A stretch of DNA of 48,782 bases, taken from contig MWZA01000150.1 of NCBI GenBank assembly GCA_002050455.1, positions 1-48,782 on the forward strand. Direction: 5' to 3'. Both the position numbers and the translations under genes were made by a program. This DNA is from Acidobacteria bacterium 5-1. Lineage in GTDB: Bacteria > Acidobacteriota > Blastocatellia > Pyrinomonadales > Pyrinomonadaceae. Below the pieces are notes generated by a model, which did not search any database, was not told the origin of the DNA, and saw only the letters and a program-made list of their open reading frames with translations. Each line of letters opens with the position of its first letter. Position 1 is the first letter of the stretch. This document shows positions 35,771-43,634 of this stretch, in pieces.

Positions 35771-37202
35771 TCTTCGTTAAAATTTCCAAAAGTTCAGCTT
35801 CTTCCGTTTCCGAAATTGTTCGCAAATCAATCAAAACTTTATCTCCCAGAATTCGCGTAATGACCGGCGGTTTCGAAAATCTTAAACTTTGCTCCAGACG
35901 GCTGACCGACATTTTTGAATGTTTTAACGCAAGAAGCGTTGTTACAGGCTGTATCATTGGCGCAGAACCGCCGCCGATGACCGAATTCCCTTCCGTAACT
36001 CCAAATTGCAAAGCGTGGTTTTCGCCAAGTTTTTCGCGCAATTTTTGGGCAAATTGCAAAGTTCGTTGTCCGAGTTCGGCATTTGTCCTCGAAAGCATTT
36101 TTAAAACGGGAATTTCCTGCAAAACTGTTCCTTTGCGATACGCCTCAAGCGTTGCTTCCAGAGCGGCATAAATCAATTTATCCACTCGCAAAGCGCGGTA
36201 AAGAGGATGTTTTCTCAGTTTCTCAATCACTTTGCGCCGTCCGACAACCAAGCCCGACTGCACGCCGCCGAGAAGTTTGTCGCCGCTAAAAGTTACGACA
36301 TCCGCGCCCGCCGCAATTGAGTGGCTGATAATCGGCTCATCTGTCAAACCGTATGCGCTTAAATCCAGCAATGCGCCCGAACCTGCGTCTTCGTAAAGCA
36401 AAATATCGTTTCGGTGCGCCAGAGTGGAAAGTGCGGCAATGTCAGGCGAGGCTGTAAAACCGACGATTCTGTAATTTGACGGATGAACTTTTAGGATTAA
36501 ACGAGTGTTTTCGCTAATCGCACGTTCATAATCGGAAATTCGCGTGCGATTGGTCGCGCCGACTTCCCGCAAAATCGCGCCCGATTGCGTCATCACGTCG
36601 GGAATGCGAAAATCGCCGCCGATTTCGACGAGTTCGCCGCGCGAAATAATCGCTTCGCCGCCGTTTGCCAGCGCGGTTAAAACTAAAAGGCAAGCCGCCG
36701 CGCAGTTGTTGACAATCAACGCGCTTTCCGCGCCCGTCAGCTCCGCCAGAAGATTTTCGGCATTTGCGCCGCGCGTTCCGCGTTTGCCGGTTTCGAGATT
36801 GTATTCCAGATTGCAGTAACGCGCGGCTGCTTCAAACATCGCTTTGCTTGCCTTTTCCGACAACGGCGCGCGTCCTAAATTAGTGTGAATAATTACGCCG
36901 GTTGCGTTGATAACTCGCTGCAGAGATGTGTTTTGCTCACTTTGCCAAGCGTTTTGAAGCCGCTTTTCCGCTTCCAATAAGAATTTCTCCCGCGAAAAAT
37001 TTTTTGTATCTATTAAATCTTGAGAAAGTCTTTCCTGAATTTCCTGTCGCAAAGAATCCGTTGCGATGCGAGCTAAAATCGCCAGATGTTTCGCGCCGAC
37101 TTTCTGTAAAAGTCTGCTTGCAGTTTCCGAATGCAAAAGCACATCAATTGAAGGCAAAAGGCGCAAAATTTTAGAATTGGTTGGCGTTTCCTGATTTTCC
37201 AT
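35748..37202 (-). CDS. selA: L-seryl-tRNA(Sec) selenium transferase
   Basis: A 484-residue PLP enzyme that converts seryl-tRNA(Sec) to selenocysteyl-tRNA(Sec) with selenophosphate. It shows INATGVIIHTNLGRAPLSEK (98-117), YNLETGKRGTRGANAENLLA, AALIVNNCAAA, VEIGGDFRIPDVM and the PLP Lys309 in TFSGDKLLGGVQSGLVVGRR. Full length for the family (E. coli 463). selB, selD and the tRNA selC are not in the window. The presence of a complete SelA implies that UGA can be read as Sec in this organism, which bears on the TGA gene at 25616-25996. Confidence 0.96.
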   Translation of the reverse strand: MENQETPTNSKILRLLPSIDVLLHSETASRLLQKVGAKHLAILARIATDSLRQEIQERLSQDLIDTKNFSREKFLLEAEKRLQNAWQSEQNTSLQRVINATGVIIHTNLGRAPLSEKASKAMFEAAARYCNLEYNLETGKRGTRGANAENLLAELTGAESALIVNNCAAACLLVLTALANGGEAIISRGELVEIGGDFRIPDVMTQSGAILREVGATNRTRISDYERAISENTRLILKVHPSNYRIVGFTASPDIAALSTLAHRNDILLYEDAGSGALLDLSAYGLTDEPIISHSIAAGADVVTFSGDKLLGGVQSGLVVGRRKVIEKLRKHPLYRALRVDKLIYAALEATLEAYRKGTVLQEIPVLKMLSRTNAELGQRTLQFAQKLREKLGENHALQFGVTEGNSVIGGGSAPMIQPVTTLLALKHSKMSVSRLEQSLRFSKPPVITRILGDKVLIDLRTISETEEAELLEILTKISRELPE

Positions 37203-37503
37203 AGAATCATTTTAACTTAAAAAGTGCGGAAACAAGGAACAATTGTGATTATAGATATTAAACTTTAAGAGGGAAACATATTTCCGAAAGTGAAAAAGGG
37301 ATTTTAGTATTAATTTAATCCGGTTGTTTCGCGCTTTACGTTCTCCCGCGAACTTTGGCGCAGATTGTTAGAAGTAAAAGACGGAGAAATTGCTTAACCG
37401 GCAGATAATTTCAATAAAAAAAAGCGGCTTTTTAAGGTCGCCTTTTTACAAACGCCGTCCGGCTTAAAGAAACCGGAAGCAGTCAGATAATTTAACGGAC
37501 TTC
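37203..37503. other. Intergenic region upstream of selA and downstream of csp
   Basis: No gene is seen here. It contains A/T-rich sequence before selA and, at 37417-37447, an imperfect hairpin with a U-rich tail on the minus strand (aaaaaggc...gccgcttttttt) that probably terminates csp. A ccgg...ccgg stretch lies at 37455-37475. No selC-like tRNA was found in it. Confidence 0.5.
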
Positions 37504-37710
37504 TCAGACTCTCAGCACGTTTTCCGCCTGCGGACCTTTCGGTCCGGTAGTAACTTCAAATTCGACATCCTGTCCTTGCGTTAAAGTTTTATAACCATCG
37601 CCCTCAATTGAGCTGTAATGCACGAAAATATCCTGCTCGCCGGGCAGTTCGATAAAACCGTAACCTTTTGCGTTGTTGAACCATTTGACCTTACCGGTAG
37701 TTTTTGACAT
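37504..37710 (-). CDS. Cold shock protein (CspA family)
   Basis: A 68-residue single cold-shock domain. It has [16 protein letters not shown] with RNP1 (KGYGFI, residues 15-20) and RNP2 (DIFVHYSSI, residues 27-35), then [10 protein letters not shown]. It binds single-stranded RNA/DNA and acts as an RNA chaperone. AGGAGG lies upstream of the ATG. A strong promoter far upstream gives it a leader of about 270 nt, as in regulated cold-shock mRNAs. Confidence 0.96.
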   Translation of the reverse strand: MSKTTGKVKWFNNAKGYGFIELPGEQDIFVHYSSIEGDGYKTLTQGQDVEFEVTTGPKGPQAENVLRV

Positions 37711-38014
37711 CTTTTCTAATTCCTCCTACAAACTTCAGTGAATTTATTTTTTGAACATTTTTTAATGTCCGTTTTAAGAGTTCTATGCCGAAAGCGTTTT
37801 TCGTTATAAAAAACACAGCAAAAAAACAAAAATCCGCACTCGATTAAACCGAAAGTTTTCAGCTCAGGCCTTTGCGAATTTGTAGCAATGTAAGAAAATT
37901 CATTTTCTAACAAATAGAAAATCTTAAACTGCAAGATTTTTAGGTAAATTTTCGTTTCGGTGTTGTTTTTGATAGAACGAAGGGAAATTTAACGGAAAGT
38001 TAACCGTCTGTCAA
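37711..38014 (-). promoter_or_regulatory. csp promoter and long 5' leader
   Basis: On the minus strand TTGACA (38009-38014), a 17-bp spacer and TAAATT (37986-37991) form a good sigma-70-type promoter. Transcription from near 37979 would give a leader of about 270 nt before the csp ATG at 37710. The leader holds no convincing coding region and ends in the AGGAGG site. Cold-shock leaders often fold as thermosensors; that is inference. Confidence 0.6.
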
Positions 38015-38105
38015 GACCTTTTTTATCTTTTTTGTAATTTTGTCTGAAAATTGACATAAATTCGGCAATCAACGAAGATAAAATAAAGGTTTTAAGAGAA
38101 ATTTT

Positions 38106-38189
38106 ATGAACATCAAAATTCTGATTGAAAAAGGCGAAAATAAGGAACTTGTCGAAATTGAAGTTGAAGATTTTCTAAAAGCAAATTAG
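38106..38189 (+). CDS. 27-aa mini-gene just upstream of tryptophan 2,3-dioxygenase
   Basis: ATG 38106 to TAG 38189, 27 residues starting MNIKILIEKGENKELVEIEV, with the stop 3 bp before the TDO ATG. The charge pattern (alternating hydrophobic, then Glu-rich) is that of a folded beta-hairpin plus helix rather than a Trp-rich leader peptide. The ribosome site is weak. It could be a real micro-protein or a translational coupling leader for the dioxygenase. A possible TTGACA lies at 38051-38056, but its -10 is unclear. Confidence 0.5.
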   Translation: MNIKILIEKGENKELVEIEVEDFLKAN

Positions 38190-38192
38190 ATA

Positions 38193-38972
38193 ATGACAAA
38201 TTACGGCGGCAAAGCACCGCTTTCATACAATAAATATCTGAAAGTTGAGCAGCTCATCGAGTTGCAGAAACGTCTTGCCTTGCCCGAAAAACACGACGAA
38301 TTGCTTTTTATCATCATCCATCAAACCTTTGAACTTTGGTTCAAACAGATTTTGCACGAACTCGACGCAACGATTGAATATATCAAAGAAAGACGAATAA
38401 TGCGGGCAATTCGCAATCTTCGGCGCATTTGCGAGATTGAAAAAATTCTCGTCGCTCAGTTTCGCATTCTGGAAACGATGACACCGCACGATTTTTTACT
38501 TTTCCGCGAGGAACTCAAACCGGCAAGCGGTTTTCAATCAACGCAGTTTCGTGAAATCGAATTTCTGTCGGGCTTGAAAGACGAAAGATTGATGCGTTTT
38601 TTTGATGAAGAATTTGCCATTGAAAGGCTGAAAAAACGCTTCGGCGATGAAACCTTACACGACATTTATTTTGCGTTTTTGAAAGAACGCGGATTTGCAA
38701 TTGACACTTTTGAAAGTCGCGTCGAAGCGGTCGTAAAAATTATCAAAGACATCGAAAAACACGCCGAAGAATTTGAACTCGAAGAAGCGTTAATCGAACA
38801 CGACGAAATCGTTTCAAAGTGGCGTTATCATCATATTAAAATGGTTGAAAGAACTGTCGGCGGAAAAATAGGAACGGGCGGTTCGGAAGGTGTCGGCTAT
38901 TTGCAGACGACGTTAGCCAAGCGTTTTTATCCCGAATTTTGGGAAGCAAGAACGCAGTTGGAAATTGAATAA
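38193..38972 (+). CDS. kynA: Tryptophan 2,3-dioxygenase
   Basis: Heme enzyme that opens the indole ring of L-tryptophan to N-formylkynurenine. 259 residues, in the usual bacterial range of 260-280. It shows KYLKVEQLIELQ, HDELLFIIIHQTFELWFKQI with the distal His43, PHDFLLFREELKPASGFQS, a YHHIKMVERTVGGKIGTGG stretch carrying the proximal heme His, and LQTTLAKRFYPEFWEAR at the end. The other kynurenine-pathway genes are not in the window. The mini-gene lies directly upstream. Confidence 0.96.
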   Translation: MTNYGGKAPLSYNKYLKVEQLIELQKRLALPEKHDELLFIIIHQTFELWFKQILHELDATIEYIKERRIMRAIRNLRRICEIEKILVAQFRILETMTPHDFLLFREELKPASGFQSTQFREIEFLSGLKDERLMRFFDEEFAIERLKKRFGDETLHDIYFAFLKERGFAIDTFESRVEAVVKIIKDIEKHAEEFELEEALIEHDEIVSKWRYHHIKMVERTVGGKIGTGGSEGVGYLQTTLAKRFYPEFWEARTQLEIE

Positions 38973-39110
38973 ATCGAAGACTTGTAAGAAATTATTATCC
39001 ACCGATAAATAATTAACGACGGTTCAGGACAATTCCAAAAGGGCGAAACTACAACTCAAATTTCACGTCAAGCATCAAATCGTGAAAATCAATGATTTTG
39101 AGGAGTTTTT

Positions 39111-40217
39111 ATGCTTTCATCGCCAATCAAACTTTTTCTGCAAATACTTTTCGTTTCTCTTTCTATGACAGTCGCTGCATTCGCTCAGAAAACTCCAACG
39201 CCGACACCTTCGACAGACGAAGCAACCGAGAAAGTTTTCACCGAAGAAATTAAACTCAACGTCATCGCCACCGATATTGACGGCAAATTTGTTTCCGATG
39301 TTAAAAAAGAAGATTTGGTAATCAACGAGGATGGGCGGCTTCATCAGGCAAACAGCATCAAGCGCATTCCCGCTAATGTTTTAGTTGTGATGGACACCGG
39401 CGGCGAGATGCGACAGGTCAAAGGTTTTAAGCAAACCGTTGACACGACGAAAAGTTTAATCAATGCGCTTCAAGTGGAAGATTCGGTGGCGATAATGCAG
39501 TATAACGATAAGGTTGAAATTATTGCCGAATGGACGAACAAGGAAGAAGCATTAACAGTTTTGAAAAGCAAAGCTAATTTCGGCAAGCGTTCGGTTTTTA
39601 TTGACGCGCTCGAAACCGCGACAAAGTTTTTGCAAAAAAATCCGCTCGAAAACCGGCATCTCGTTCTTATCACGGACGGCACAGACACTTTTAACAAACT
39701 TTCCGAAAGAGATGCGGCAATGAAAAATCTTCTTGCGACCAGCATCAATGTGCATATTATCAGTTACACACAGCTTGAACGCGCCGACATCGAACCGCGC
39801 ACCAAAGGCATTTCAAATACGCCGCCGCCAAAGGCATTACCCGACGAAGTAGCCGCGCAGATGCCGAATGGAGTCCGCGATTTGAACAGGGCAACCCGCA
39901 TTCTGACGATTAACACGGATAGAGCGTTTTTGCGAAAAATGCGCAAAAGAAAACAGGATTTGATTGACAGTGAAAAATATCTCGCCGCGCTTGCCAAAGA
40001 CACCAACGGCGAATTTATTCTGCCCGAAACAAAACAGGAAATGCTTGACAAAACCGCATTGGTTGCACAGATTATTGATTCAAGCTATGTTATCACTTAT
40101 ACGCCGAAACACCCGTTGATTGATTCTCAGACAGGCGAAGTCCGCAACATTGACGTTACATCGCGCCGCCCGAATCTGCTTGTCCAAGCACACCGAAAAC
40201 TTGTAGTGATAAAGTGA
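39111..40217 (+). CDS. Secreted VWA-domain protein (acidobacterial type, second copy)
   Basis: A 368-residue protein like the one at 31731-32639. Signal peptide 1-25 (LFLQILFVSLSMTVAAFAQ), then a Pro/Thr-rich linker, the N-terminal beta-domain (EEIKLNVIATDIDGKFVSDV, KKEDLVINEDGRLHQANS) and the VWA domain (PANVLVVMDTGGEMRQVKGF, NRHLVLITDGTDTFNKLSER, ATSINVHIISYTQLERADI). The MIDAS motif reads DTGGE, also degenerate. GAGGAG lies upstream of the ATG. Its stop is within a heptad-word repeat. Confidence 0.87.
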   Translation: MLSSPIKLFLQILFVSLSMTVAAFAQKTPTPTPSTDEATEKVFTEEIKLNVIATDIDGKFVSDVKKEDLVINEDGRLHQANSIKRIPANVLVVMDTGGEMRQVKGFKQTVDTTKSLINALQVEDSVAIMQYNDKVEIIAEWTNKEEALTVLKSKANFGKRSVFIDALETATKFLQKNPLENRHLVLITDGTDTFNKLSERDAAMKNLLATSINVHIISYTQLERADIEPRTKGISNTPPPKALPDEVAAQMPNGVRDLNRATRILTINTDRAFLRKMRKRKQDLIDSEKYLAALAKDTNGEFILPETKQEMLDKTALVAQIIDSSYVITYTPKHPLIDSQTGEVRNIDVTSRRPNLLVQAHRKLVVIK

Positions 40218-40265
40218 TAAGTGATAACTAAACAAATCAATTTTTCACTTATCACTTATCACTTT
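40211..40265. repeat. Heptad-word inverted repeat between convergent genes
   Basis: Bases 40211-40226 and 40250-40265 are a perfect 16-bp inverted repeat of the word gtgataa, with a 23-nt loop and a T-run on the right. It carries the stop of the VWA gene and lies next to that of the TamA-like gene, so it could terminate both transcripts. Confidence 0.9.
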
Positions 40266-43200
40266 TTAAAACGCTTGAGCAAAGCGGAAATGAAGTTGTC
40301 CTTGATGCAGTTGATAGATGGCGTTGGTTCCGTTCGGCTGTGGAATTAAAAATCTCGGCGGATTGAGCAAATAGCCATAATCAACAGCAAATTCGCCGCC
40401 AATCGGCGTTTTGATTCGCAAACCTAAACCAACCGTATTTGACCACAACGTCCGCAAATTTTGGCGGAAAACATCACCGGCTGGAATATCTTCACGCGGT
40501 TTGAAAATATCGCTGACGCGCCGGAAAACATTGCCGCCGTCATAAAATGGAACGACTCGAACAAGGTCTGTAACCGGAATTCGCGCTTCGAGATTGACAA
40601 TCGCCAGCGCATTGCCGCCGAATGGAACTGTAAAAGGGCTTAGAAAAACCGGTTCGCCGCTGCTGTTGCGGAAAAGTCCCTGCGGAACAATTACGACGCG
40701 CGGTCCCGCGCCTTCATATTCAAAGCCTCTGAGAGTTGTCGAACCGCCCGCGAAGAATCTTTCGCTAATCGGCAAACTACTGTTTAAATCGGGAAACTGT
40801 GTTGAGTTAAAACTTTCATTTCTAGAAAACACGCTTGCCAAACCGAGAATGGCGCGTCCGGCAAAAGTCGTGTTTTTAAGTTTGGAAAATGTGAAATAAG
40901 TGTTGTAAGAACCTTGGAATTTATGAAATCCAGTGTTCGCGCCCAGAAACGGAGCAGAAAGATTATATTCGGCGGTGATGTAATTGCCGCGCGTCGGGTC
41001 GCTCGGGCTGTAACGGCACGGGTCGCCCGGCACGCCCCTCTGAATAAGTTCAATGAAGGTGTATTTGATATTACAGTTTTGCCGCGTGTCATAAACAAAG
41101 TTTGCGCCAAAACCGGAAATACGAACTTTTGCGTCCGGGCGCAACAAATCCTTCACCAGCAAACTTTCAAAATTAAACAGACGGACATCTTCATAACGAT
41201 AGCGCACAAACAAAAAACTGCGTTTCTTGACGCTGATGGTGCGGCTGGTTTCCGCTGCAATCGTCAGCCGGTTTATCGTCGGGTCGCCCGTGCTGTCGCC
41301 GAATTGGTCAATCGGATTGCCTTCTTCGTCAACTCTTTGAACAATTCCAAAAGTTCCCTGGTCAAAAGTGGAACGGAAAAAGCGCGTTACAGTCGAATCG
41401 CGCTGATATTGCGCCGTGAAGGTCAAAGGCGAATAACGATTTTTACCGTCGGGCAGAAAGCGCGGATTGAGATAATCAATCTGCACGAGTTGCTGCAAAC
41501 GGCTGGCGCGAATCCGTGCGCCGCCCTGCTGGAGTTTCCCAAAAAGATTGAAATGGCGAATATCAACAAACCCGTTTGCGCCGATGTCGGTTGAATATCC
41601 GCCGCCGTATGTAATAAGACGCGGCTTTTGTTCCTCGACGTTGATAATTATGTCAGATAAACGCCCGTTTCCGTCCGCCGTTTCTCCGGCAGGCTGCGGT
41701 TTGATTTCGACAAGATTGAAGGCATCGGTGGCGTAAAGATTTTGTTCGCTGGCGAAAATATCGGTTGCCCGCAAAACATCGCCGCTTTTCAAATTAAGGG
41801 CTTTCAAGATAGCGTCGCGCTTGGTCATTTCATTGCCGTTTATCAAAATACGGTTGATGAAAACTTTTTTACCTTCGTTTTCGAGATTGTAAATGAGCTT
41901 TACTCTTTCTTCTTGAGCATCTTCGGGTTCGTTCAGTTCGACTATTGAATAACTTACCTTCGCGTCGTAATAACCTTCTTCCGAATAAAACTTTGAAAGT
42001 TCCTTGACACCGTTACGCGCCCGCGCCCGCGAAAAGTTTTTACCCGCCAAATCAGGCAGTTTTGCCAGCAAAGCCGCATCAGGAAAAGACGTATTTCCGG
42101 TAATTTCAACATCGGCGATGGTCGTCGGAATGCCCTCGTCAACCACAAAAGTGATAATTAAATCTTCGCCGTTAAGCGCGACACCTTGCTGGACGGTAAC
42201 TTCATTTCTACGGTAACCGAGTTCACGCAACACGGATTTAATTGCAAGGCGGTCTTCTTCCAAAGTTTCGGTGCTTGTGTAACCGCGACCGTAACCGAAA
42301 AACGGAATAAAACCGAGCGCGTTTGCTTCCTGTGATTCAAGAATTCCTTGAATATCTTCAGTTGTAAATTTGTCAGTGCCTTCGAGGCGAATATCAACCA
42401 ACTTTAGACGGCGGTTGAGGTCAGCCCGATACATAACGTCAACCACGCGGTCTTGTAAAGCCGCGCCGCTTAAAGCCTCGCAAATAACGTCCGTCTCGTT
42501 TTGCGTCGCGCTGGCTTCGTCTGCGGTAAATTCCGGTTTAACCGAACAAATTGCTTTAACATTGGCAAAGAAATACCCTTTTTCCTGAAAATAATTTCTA
42601 AGTCGCCTTTCGCCTTCGACAATCGCCGCGTAATCAAGCGTTCCTTCGCGTCTGATGGTTAAAAGTTGAGTTAATTTTTTATCGCCGATTTTTAAATCTC
42701 CCGCGTCAACCGTAACATTGACGACTGCGCCGACGGCTCCGACTAACTCGATACTTATCGTGTTTTTATCGCTGTCATAAACCACGCGCGGCTCTTCGAG
42801 TTCGGGAGCAATAAATTTTTGTTCGCGCAGGGCTTTGCGAATAGCGGCGATGTCTTCCGTTAAAAGTTCCCGCGAATAAGGTTCGCCCGGTTTTAATTTT
42901 AATTTCTGACGGACTTTTGTTTCGTCAAAACCTTCGATATCAATTTTAAAGTTTTCAACTTTTGCCTGCGTATTCGGGATAACATTAAAAGTAACGGCGA
43001 CTTCGGTTTCACTGCTTAACGGCTGCTGGCTGTATGTAACTTCGGCTTTATAATATCCGCGCTCGCGCAGGTAAGCCAAAATCACATCGGCGTTATTGCG
43101 AAGCGTCTGTTCGGTGATGGAAGTTCCCGGATTGAGCAGATTTAACTTTAAAAGCAATTCCTGTTCGGTTACAGGTTTGCCGACCGTATTGCCGATGTTG

Positions 43201-43634
43201 ATATTAACCTTTCCCGCCTTGGTTTTTCGCTTGATGATAAAGCGCAAGTTAACGCCGTTTTGCCCGGCATCGCTGGCGACAACAGAAGCGGAAACAATAG
43301 TGTCTGTTTTATAAAGTGCTTCTACAGCATCGCGCACCTTGACGGTTGAATAAGTTGTGCCGAGAGCGTTTCGCGCCAGAAGGCGATATTGTTCGACGGC
43401 GGAAACATCGCTGTCTGTGCCTTCAAAAGCTATCTCAACATCGGTAATCGGTCGGTCTTCAAATTTGTTTTGCGCCTGAGCGGTGAGCAGTAAGCAGTAA
43501 GCAGTAAGCAGTAAAAAGAACAAGATACGGAAAACGGAAAACGGAAAACGGGAAATATATGTTTTTGCATTTTCCGTTTTCCATTTTCCATTTTCCATTT
43601 GTTTGCTTTGTATCCTCTGTGGTGAAAAATTCAT
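40266..43634 (-). CDS. BamA/TamA-family outer membrane protein, extended
   Basis: A 1122-residue Omp85 protein: an unusually long periplasmic part (residues 60-700) of POTRA domains (ITDVEIAFEGTDSDVSAVEQ, PITTIADVEITGNTSFPDAA-like segments and KVFINRILINGNEMTKRDAI), then a beta-barrel (about 700-1122: LITYGGGYSTDIGANGFVDI, RFFAGGSTTLRGFEYEGAGP, with the GGxTTLRGFE motif of lid-like loop 6) ending in a C-terminal Phe. It inserts beta-barrel proteins, most likely as TamA with TamB encoded just upstream. Start ATG 43634 overlaps the TamB TAA (TAATG) with AGAG upstream. The signal peptide is encoded by repeat DNA. Confidence 0.92.
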   Translation of the reverse strand: MNFSPQRIQSKQMENGKWKTENAKTYISRFPFSVFRILFFLLLTAYCLLLTAQAQNKFEDRPITDVEIAFEGTDSDVSAVEQYRLLARNALGTTYSTVKVRDAVEALYKTDTIVSASVVASDAGQNGVNLRFIIKRKTKAGKVNINIGNTVGKPVTEQELLLKLNLLNPGTSITEQTLRNNADVILAYLRERGYYKAEVTYSQQPLSSETEVAVTFNVIPNTQAKVENFKIDIEGFDETKVRQKLKLKPGEPYSRELLTEDIAAIRKALREQKFIAPELEEPRVVYDSDKNTISIELVGAVGAVVNVTVDAGDLKIGDKKLTQLLTIRREGTLDYAAIVEGERRLRNYFQEKGYFFANVKAICSVKPEFTADEASATQNETDVICEALSGAALQDRVVDVMYRADLNRRLKLVDIRLEGTDKFTTEDIQGILESQEANALGFIPFFGYGRGYTSTETLEEDRLAIKSVLRELGYRRNEVTVQQGVALNGEDLIITFVVDEGIPTTIADVEITGNTSFPDAALLAKLPDLAGKNFSRARARNGVKELSKFYSEEGYYDAKVSYSIVELNEPEDAQEERVKLIYNLENEGKKVFINRILINGNEMTKRDAILKALNLKSGDVLRATDIFASEQNLYATDAFNLVEIKPQPAGETADGNGRLSDIIINVEEQKPRLITYGGGYSTDIGANGFVDIRHFNLFGKLQQGGARIRASRLQQLVQIDYLNPRFLPDGKNRYSPLTFTAQYQRDSTVTRFFRSTFDQGTFGIVQRVDEEGNPIDQFGDSTGDPTINRLTIAAETSRTISVKKRSFLFVRYRYEDVRLFNFESLLVKDLLRPDAKVRISGFGANFVYDTRQNCNIKYTFIELIQRGVPGDPCRYSPSDPTRGNYITAEYNLSAPFLGANTGFHKFQGSYNTYFTFSKLKNTTFAGRAILGLASVFSRNESFNSTQFPDLNSSLPISERFFAGGSTTLRGFEYEGAGPRVVIVPQGLFRNSSGEPVFLSPFTVPFGGNALAIVNLEARIPVTDLVRVVPFYDGGNVFRRVSDIFKPREDIPAGDVFRQNLRTLWSNTVGLGLRIKTPIGGEFAVDYGYLLNPPRFLIPQPNGTNAIYQLHQGQLHFRFAQAF
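43487..43605. repeat. Three heptad-word arrays encoding a signal peptide region
   Basis: (gcagtaa) repeated four times (43487-43514), (ggaaaac) three times and more (43529-43553), and (ttttcca/ttttccg) four times (43570-43599), the last two being complementary. All lie inside the N-terminal coding part of the TamA-like gene; on the minus strand gcagtaa gives the residues LLLTAYCLLLTA. Confidence 0.92.

Noticed and set aside
37203-37503. A tRNA(Sec) gene near selA
   Set aside because: No clover-leaf with a TCA anticodon and long variable arm was found on either strand in this gap.
37716-37934. A 72-codon minus-strand ORF in the csp leader
   Set aside because: The stop overlaps the csp ribosome site, the composition is unlike its neighbours, and it lies in the predicted leader. 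It is more likely chance.
40211-43605. CRISPR array
   Set aside because: The repeats are degenerate words with no constant repeat/spacer length, and no cas gene is present.
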